From contig JASANG010000248.1 in NCBI GenBank assembly GCA_030248215.1, positions 62,001 to 126,000 on the forward strand: a stretch of DNA of 64,000 bases, given 5' to 3'. This stretch comes from Enoplolaimus lenunculus. Its lineage: Eukaryota; Nematoda; Enoplea; Enoplida; Thoracostomopsidae. Each line of letters starts with the position of its first letter. Positions within the stretch are counted from its first letter, which is position 1. This document shows, piece by piece, positions 57,000-64,000 of this stretch. The position numbers and the translations under genes were made by a program. The notes beneath the pieces were generated by a model that worked only from the letters and a program-made list of their open reading frames with translations, was not told where the DNA came from and made no database searches.

Positions 57000-57370
57000 A
57001 ATCTCAGCCTCAACCTAAGCCTAGGTCTAAATTTGGCCTAAGCCAAAGCCTAAGCCTGGATCTAAGCCTAAGCCTGGCCTAAGCTTAAGCCTAAGCCTAA
57101 GCTGAAAACTCTTTAAGTTCTCCAGCACCCCTGCGTTCCAGCAGGGCAAACCCAAGCCTGCGCCTAAGCCTAAGCCTAGACATAAGCCTAAGCATAAGCC
57201 TTAAGTCCTACAGAATCCCTGCGTTGCAGCTGGCAGGCTCAAGCCTAAGCCTAAGCCTAAGAATCTCTAAGTCCTACAGCATCCCTGCGTTGCAGCTGGC
57301 AGGCTCAAGCCTAAGCCTAAGCCTAAGCCTAAGACACTCTAAGTCCTACAGCATCCCTGCGTTCCAGTTG
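57000..57370 (+). repeat. Composite minisatellite: CCTAAG runs plus a GC-richer spacer
   Basis: Spacer cctacagcatccctgcgttg and cagctggcaggctcaagc occurs about four times, each followed by a CCTAAG run. No TelM ends. Confidence 0.88.
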
Positions 57371-58483
57371 GCAGGCCTCCAATCTTAATCTTGGGTCAAG
57401 TTAATACAATCGGCCGTAGTCGATAGAGAAAAATTGTCAATCTCTAAATATTGGAATGGGGTAAAGGCTAAGTATTTTGTGACATTTTGTAAAGAAAATT
57501 CGACGTTATAAACACCCCGTATCTGATACAAAATCAGAAGCATACACAATCAGCCGAGGGGGTTGTATTTGCTTCTGATTCTGTATCAGTAACGGATCGA
57601 TAAACTTGGTTCTGCATAGAATACGGCAACTACAACAACCCTTAAAACAATAAATGTTTTGACAGGTAATACGAAACCGTTTGTTCCAAGACCAGATGAT
57701 AATAAAACATATCTACAAAAATAATACGCTTAATTTGATTAAAACAATTTTTGAGCCCAGGGTCAACGACAGACTGAACCCCTCTGTTCACGAACAAAAT
57801 CAATTTTGCGACATTATATGACGTTATTTTTTGAACACAGCCTAATATGTTTATACTTAAGTCCAGCGGCGGCGGAGAAACGGGGGGGAGGCAAAGAGGC
57901 AATAGTCCCCCTTTTTTGAAAATCGGCATTTTATCGAATTTTTAATGCACATCTGTGCCTCTATCGACCAAGTTTTTATTTAAGCACGCGATGATGTATT
58001 GTCCCGTAGAACATTACAACGATCTTCGTTGTAATTTTGGAATATCATATGATATTTGCATAAATGTCTCACACGGTATCAATTGACATACAGTATTTAT
58101 GAACACATTGAACATCTGAGATAATGGTGAATTGTAAGCTGATTTAAGATAACATTCGAGTTTTGTCTGTTCACCCGATGTGAAAGCCTGGAATCAACAT
58201 GGGATAAATCGGAACGCGTCTACCCGTTTGCATGGCTATACCTATGGCTTGGCCAGGGCCTTAACCAAAGACTGCAACCGTTACCAGTGGTGAATCAACG
58301 GTTTTTTCTCAAAGAAACTGAGGTTGGCCGTTACTTCCAACTCATGAATTGGCTCCAAGCCTCAGGCCAATCCTTCTATAAATGCCGTCTCAATTTTTTA
58401 CGACCTGTAACATTTTGCCGTAGAAATGGCTAAAGTACATTGTTTTAAAAGAACGATCAAAGCTTTACTCTGTTAGCGAGCGC
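57371..58483. other. No feature seen
   Basis: One inverted pair, gatacaaaatcagaagcata and ttgcttctgattctgtatca, near 57530-57590; no gene. Confidence 0.45.
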
Positions 58484-58644
58484 AGCCTATGTTAAGAACA
58501 GGGGCGGAAGATTATAATAAGCGTATTCCAAAGCCTAAGCGTAAGCCTAAACCCTAAGCCAAGCCAAACAATTAGTCTAAAGTTTAAGCTTACTGTATTG
58601 TAGTCTCACAGAAACACGTTTAGTCTCTGATCTTAACATGAGCC
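58484..58644 (+). mobile_element. TelM-A element
   Basis: agcctatgttaagaacaggg to tctgatcttaacatgagcc; flanks gcgagcgc and gagagcgc (7 of 8). Confidence 0.85.
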
Positions 58645-58753
58645 GAGAGCGCAAAGCCACACGTTTACGTATCAATTCCAATATTCGTTAGAGGAAATAT
58701 GGTACAAGCCTATTTCACGGTGTAACCAAGCGATACAACAGCGGCAACAATAG

Positions 58754-58844
58754 TACTGTATTGACCCGAATAAGAGGGGAGGGGACTGATATTTATTTGG
58801 CCTCTCCATAGGGTACCCCCCTTGTTATTCGGGTCAATACAGTA
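58754..58844. mobile_element. TACTGTA deletion derivative, 91 bp
   Basis: Only the two ends remain: tactgtattgacccgaataa and ttattcgggtcaatacagta with ggcctctccatagggtaccc between. Confidence 0.88.
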
Positions 58845-59061
58845 AAGAAAACCTCGCAAGCGGAGCGAACTGGAGAAGCCGGATACTGTTTTTGCATTCT
58901 GTTCCCAAGACATCTGTCGATTTTGAAATTCCTTTATCTCAACTTTAGAATAATGACACATCGCGAACGAAACGAACGAGAAACCAGACGTTTTTGTCAC
59001 AAATGTACATGGATGGACCACTGATTAAATCCCATAGCCTCAACCCCCTAAAAAAAAACCC

Positions 59062-59065
<4 letters not shown>

Positions 59066-59142
<77 letters not shown>
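59066..59142. repeat. (TA)n microsatellite
   Basis: About 75 bases of TA. Confidence 0.97.
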
Positions 59143-59145
<3 letters not shown>

Positions 59146-60110
59146 TCCCAGCAGACTTCCAAATATGCCTATATAATGTATTGTATTCCATATGTGGTAT
59201 TTTTGAACTCATATTTGATCGTATGAATTGCAATGTTTTAGGCCAGTTCAAACGACAGTTGTTGTTCAACGCAACCAGAATGACTTGAAAGCAATAAAAG
59301 TGATGGAATCAGATGTGAAACTATGACGCGTTTTTGCGATTTCATGATCGCTAACTATTGCAGTTGCAGCGCTCAAAACTCGTATAGAACTATGGAATAT
59401 TAAATACGAAAAATGTGCATAATTTTAAACCCCAGCATTTACTGGTTCGAAAGTTATACGACTTATTATCAACTGGTGAAAGGTGCTATACACATTTGAG
59501 AATACAGGCCCTGAGTTGAATCCTATACATTTGAAGCGAAGTTGTATATAAAGGCGGTTTGTTTTTACTTTTTTTCAGCTGACAAAAGAACGATTTGGCC
59601 GTTCAATGCTATGACTACTTCTAACCGACCCCATACATTAATCTTCCTAAATTGTGTATTCCATACAATTAAACTGAACATTGTTTTTAGGCTGGGCAGC
59701 AGCGGGGGGGGGGGGGGTCAAAGAACTAGGACAAGACGATTTCTAGTGACGCAATCACACATTTTATTATAAAAGTATATGAGAAATTAAAACAATTGCG
59801 CTGAGAATTATAAATTACTTTTAAGATAATCTTTTATTTTTAATAGTATCTTTTTTGTTTGATGACACACGAGCTGTGACGTAACAACGTTATTCTGATA
59901 AGAATCGTGTACGGTAGGGTCAGTGCCTAGCGGTCGTCAAGTTTAGGAATCATGGTAAATGTAGAGTGTAGACTGGTACGAAATTAAGTAATAAAATATA
60001 CTTAAATTTGAGAAATAAAATTATTAATAAACCATAGTTGTGTTATAGAAACATTTATTCAAATGAATTTGGCTGGGTTTCTGAAATATTATTTACTTAA
60101 ATGACGTTTA
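59143..60110. other. Intergenic
   Basis: An ATTCTC MITE end at 59435-59503 (ggtgctatacacatttgaga), a run of 13-14 G at 59704, and an AAGTACTTAAG end (ggctgggtttctgaaa) at 60071. No gene seen. Confidence 0.5.
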
Positions 60111-60286
60111 CCGATAGCATCACGACAATTCGCCACAGACCGTTGTGCTGTGGGCCAGGGTACAACCGGAGGTCTGCTTCCGGCTTCGGCTCTGGCAGAA
60201 AATCGGCCTCCGGCAAAGCTCCGGCAAGTTTCGTTGACCTGCGGCCCCGGCTCTGGTATTCTTCACCTCCGGCTGCAGCCTGCTAA

Positions 60287-60388
60287 GGGCTAGTATTAGT
60301 CTTAGGATTACGCTCAAAATTATGCTTAGATTTATTTAATAGCCTTTAGGACACTGTTCGGCGATAAGTTGTCGAGCGATAAACTGTG
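60287..60388. mobile_element. CGACAAC MITE, one side
   Basis: atagcctttaggacactgtt and cggcgataagttgtcgagcg match 32450-32526. Confidence 0.5.
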
Positions 60389-60554
60389 GTATATTTGTTA
60401 TTGAACGGTGCAGTGCCAGCGGCAGCGCCCCCAAACGCTTTATTTCAGGGGTGACCCTTTTGGACCCCCTCTTGACAAACTCAATTTTTTTCGCGGACTA
60501 CGAAGTTACACAGCTGTGAAACATTAATTTGGGACTCCCCTCGCGGGCCCTGGA

Positions 60555-61020
60555 CAGAGGCGGATCTAAAAATTTTAAATTGGGGGGCAGGTTGGCAAAT
60601 GTTATGATACGCATAAATTGTAAGGTAGGAACCTCATCATTTTATCACCAAAAAATTTTCCCAGTGCGAAAAATAGTAAAGTACGCGCCTTACCATTTTA
60701 TCACAAAAAATTTTGCGGGAAACATTGTGTTTTTTTATAAAAACATTTTCTGTGGGGAAAAATTGTAAGGCCCATGAATAGAACAGGGCCGGAACAGTAG
60801 TATAATCATATTTCTAAGCCTAAGCCTAAGCGTATAGATGAGCCTATTCAAAGCCAAAGCCTAACCCTAAGCCTAAGCCTAAGCAAAAAAATAGTCCAAC
60901 CTCCGGAAAACGATCCGGCCCTGTTCTATACATGGGCCAATGTAGACACCTTTAGTTTACACAAAAACTTCTAATGGGGGCGTGCGCGCCTCTCCCCGCG
61001 CTCTTGTAGATCCGCTAGTG
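60555..61020. mobile_element. hAT-like MITE with 8-bp duplication, host of TelM-A
   Basis: cagaggcggatctaaaaatt to gtagatccgctagtg; flanks gccctgga and accctgga (7 of 8). Confidence 0.88.
60769..60938 (+). mobile_element. TelM-A element nested in the hAT-like MITE
   Basis: ggcccatgaatagaacaggg to cctgttctatacatgggcc; inside the interior conserved in 10952 and 52624. Confidence 0.9.
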
Positions 61021-61630
61021 ACCCTGGATAGGTGTTTATTTTGATATTTCAAAACATATATAAAGTTTTTGATCAAAACATATATTTTATGCCTGCGCGA
61101 TACGAACGCTGAAAACGGTTTATGCCAGGAGTCTATGGTATAACAGTGTGCAACTCTTGCGGTTCCGCATGGTACAAAATATACCACCGGGTGTTGCGTT
61201 TTTGATCGACCCTTATTTAGAGATTGGTGGCTGTCACATGCTATAACCCTAAATTAACCAGTAAGCGAATCATCTTGTTACCGGATACATAAAGTGTCAT
61301 GATTCGTACAGGTGGTACCTTCTGCTAAATAGGGCGCCTGCCATAAACGCAACACCCGGTGGTACATTTTGTACCATGCCCTAACCCCAAATGTTGCATA
61401 CTCTTGTATCATGCATTCCTGGCTTTGGTTATGCCAAAGACTTGCTTGTAATCTCCATTTTCAATGCGATGTATCAGGTTCAATACAGAGTTATTTTTCA
61501 AAACACGAAAAGCATTTTGTATTTTTGATACGATTTCTAAGCAATGCCTTTCCGAGTGCTTAAGAAAAGTCGAAATATTATGGTCTTTGATAAGAAATTC
61601 TTTGATATATATTTTGATGATTATTTTACA
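61021..61630. other. No gene; inverted pair around GGTACA motifs
   Basis: catggtacaaaatataccac and cgggtgttgcgtttttgatc at 61165 mirror aaacgcaacacccggtggta and cattttgtaccatg at 61337-61379, so this is probably another MITE of about 215 bp. Confidence 0.5.
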
Positions 61631-61805
61631 GGCGGCGTAACAGTAGATTGAGCGTATTCGTTAGCCTAAGCCTAAGCCTAAGCGTTGCAAAAATGTGTTC
61701 CTACGCCTAAGCCTAAGCCTAAGCAAAAAAATGTATTCTAGTATCAAAAGCCACGCTTTTATAGACCCAACAGAAACCTGGATGCCGCTTAAAGTAACAT
61801 GAGCC
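61631..61805 (+). mobile_element. TelM-B element
   Basis: aggcggcgtaacagtagatt to gcttaaagtaacatgagcc; hinge gcgttgcaaaaatgtgttcc between two CCTAAG blocks. Confidence 0.8.
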
Positions 61806-61878
61806 TTACAGTTTATGATGTGGATGAACGTTTGATTGTCTGTTACAGATTAATATTTGGTTTACTTTTTGCATCATA

Positions 61879-62128
61879 CACAGTAAATTCCGATGAGTTG
61901 ATTAAATCAACTCGGACGGAGAATTGGTAATTTCTGGCTATTTCTGAATTAATAACGGCAAACATTAACTCAATGTGAGCTGATTTATTACTGGGTTAGT
62001 TGATTAATCCAGAATGAGTTCAATCAATTTAGAATTCTGAGTTCTGAAAGACGTAATTCAGAGCTCAGAGTTTTGAATGGATTCAACTCATTCTGAGTTA
62101 AAATCAACTGACTGGGATTTTTGCAGTG
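61879..62128. mobile_element. CACTGTAAA palindromic MITE, uninterrupted
   Basis: cacagtaaattccgatgagt to gggatttttgcagtg; carries gaattaataac, the empty-site form of the insertion at 18202. Confidence 0.85.
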
Positions 62129-63154
62129 TAAAATTGATTTTTTGATAGGCTTAGGTTTAAACTTAATAGCTATTATGTTTGTTTTAAGTTTATAGGTTTT
62201 GACTAAAAAACACGTATCAACTAGCTGAATTTAAAAAATAGAATCGTTGAGTTCAACCGAACGACAGATTTCAGTCAGATTTACAATTTGTTTTCATAAC
62301 AGTAAATTTACCAAAAAGGCAGTAATTTTTAAATTCTTAAAAATTCAGACTTAGAATTTGTTGTGAATTCCGAAAAAATTCAGATTTAAAATATGTTTTC
62401 ATTAGTAACTTTTTCGAAAAAGCAGCTATTTTTGAATTTTTGAAAAAAATATCGTCAAAATAACCTCTGTACAAGGTGTGATCTGCTACAACTAAAATTT
62501 TCTTTCAAACTCTGATTTTAGAAAATATAAAGAATTTATTGAAGATTTTTTCTTTTCAGTTTTTGTTCATTTTTGCACCGCATCAAAATAAAAACAACAA
62601 CAACAACACTTGCATGTTTACTCAATTTCACGAGTTTTCATAACAATATATTATAATTTTGGCGAAATGCACTAGATTGCACCAAAATAGAGATATATTC
62701 TCTTCTATATATAATACTCAAATTTATATATATGTTATATATTAATATATATTTATCCAAGGCGTACATGGGGGGGGGCGAATTATTGTAGGATATATTT
62801 CTTCCCGGAATTCCTAAAGAGACCCAAAAAATGGTGAGGCTTAAACATGCTGGATTCCATGGTCCAAAAAATAAGCTAATATTTTCCTAAAAATGTAATA
62901 CTTTCGTTGCACACCCAAAATTTGAAAAACTTTTCTATTTTTTTGTTAAATTTGAGGAATTATTTTGAATGAAAAAAAAACATTTTAAACTGAAATTTCA
63001 GCGAATGTTACGACGCGTATTTGTGTGATTTTGTTACGAAATTGTGGAAATTTTGCAAAAAAAAATCGAATACCGACTCGGTGTAGACGTGTAATTTAGC
63101 TTTCAACGCAATATTCCGTTCAGTTTAGTGTTGCTGGTGCCTAATGCAATTGTT
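62129..63154. other. No feature seen
   Basis: AT-rich, with a TA-rich stretch at 62700-62755 and a G run at 62770; no gene. Confidence 0.5.
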
Positions 63155-63351
63155 GGCCCATGTAAAGATCAGGGGCGGAACGTTTTTCTGTGGGAATAGA
63201 ATAGAGTAAGGTTAAGGTTTAGACTAATTTTTTATACTTGGCTTAGGCTTAGGCTTAGGAATATGCTCATCCATACGCTTAGGCTTAGGCTTAGACTTAA
63301 GCTTAGGAATATGATTATAATGCTGTTCCGACCCTGTTCTTTGCATGAGCC
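63155..63351 (-). mobile_element. TelM-A element
   Basis: ggcccatgtaaagatcaggg to cctgttctttgcatgagcc; two TTAGGC blocks split by aatatgctcatccatacgc. Confidence 0.88.
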
Positions 63352-63495
63352 TATTTGTTTTACTATTCATTTTAGTTCATTTTTCCAATTCTTGCCCTGC
63401 TACTGATATTTCTGGTTCAAGACTGTCCTGGCAGATTCTTCGCTTTAGCTCCTGTACATTGTATTCCGCAGGCGTAGGCTTTCGTTCAGAGCCCA

Positions 63496-63700
63496 TATTC
63501 TCAAATGTGTACCGCAACTATAATCAGTTAGTAATACGTTTTCAAACTCACTATTGCAGTTGTTGAACTCAAAAATGATACGTGAGTAGAGCACATCATA
63601 TGTGAACAATGTGCCGAATTTTGAGCCTCAGAATTTTCTGGGTAGAAGATAAACAAGACATATCACCAACTGGGCATAGGTGCAACACACATTTCAGAAT
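63496..63700. mobile_element. ATTCTC MITE
   Basis: attctcaaatgtgtaccgca to aggtgcaacacacatttcag and aat. Confidence 0.7.
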
Positions 63701-64000
63701 ACGGGCATAGGCTTAAGTTTAGGAAAAGATTTACCTATCGTAATCCATTTCTTAAACCTTAAGCCAAAGCCAAGAGCATCATATTTTGACAGCTGGTATT
63801 GGCTGGTGTGTTTTGTTTTCAGACCGGACCTGTGTTCATTTCAGTTTGAAGTTAACAAGTGTTTACTTAAGCCTTAGCCTAAGCTTGAGCCTTTGTGTAA
63901 ACTTTTACCTAAAAGCCAGAGCCTATACGTCATATGCTGTAAGACACCTAAGCGATGCTATAATTACTGGTGTAATTGGATAGTAAAAATAGCGGAAACG

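Noticed and set aside
59704-59717. Run of 13-14 G as a regulatory G-quadruplex
   Set aside because: A single homopolymer run with no other G tracts in a gene-free region; could be a sequencing effect.

Overview
The window reads as a gene-poor, repeat-rich, AT-rich stretch of a nematode genome. Three things point there. Two of the three multi-exon genes belong to families used in building or shedding the nematode cuticle: a ZP-domain cuticlin-like protein, and an astacin protease with the EGF-CUB-TSP1 tail typical of nematode NAS proteins. The whole window is also sprinkled with TTAGGC/GCCTAA hexamers, the known telomere unit of many nematodes. I cannot name the species.

Layout. 1-10413 (+): the last ten exons of a cuticlin-like gene whose 5' end lies off the window; introns are full of small transposons and minisatellites. 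10414-14876: repeats only. 14877-20205 (-): a complete three-exon astacin gene (741 aa). 20206-27566: tandem arrays and MITEs. 27567-31133 (-): a four-exon gene for a secreted Cys-rich protein (564 aa) of uncertain family. 31134-64000: about 33 kb in which I find no convincing gene; it is filled with layered MITEs, two foldback elements, one LTR-like block, telomere-like arrays and a 43-bp minisatellite.

The main repeat story is two related families of short non-autonomous DNA elements, here called TelM-A and TelM-B. Both begin and end with GGCC-type inverted repeats, make 8- to 9-bp target duplications, and carry a variable TTAGGC array as their core. At least 30 copies or fragments lie in this window. 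A second family inserts at TTAA and contains a tRNA-like block; one copy sits inside another MITE whose intact relative elsewhere in the window supplies the empty site. Nesting gives a relative order of activity: TelM-A copies entered older hAT-like, ATTCTC and GCACGTG elements, and were themselves entered by a TGAGTCA palindrome element.

The ZP protein and the protease could act in the same process (cuticle assembly and moulting), but their closeness may be chance. No tRNA or rRNA genes, autonomous transposon proteins, CRISPR arrays or confident promoters were seen. Exon joins were worked out by hand from splice sites, phase and family fit, not from transcripts.
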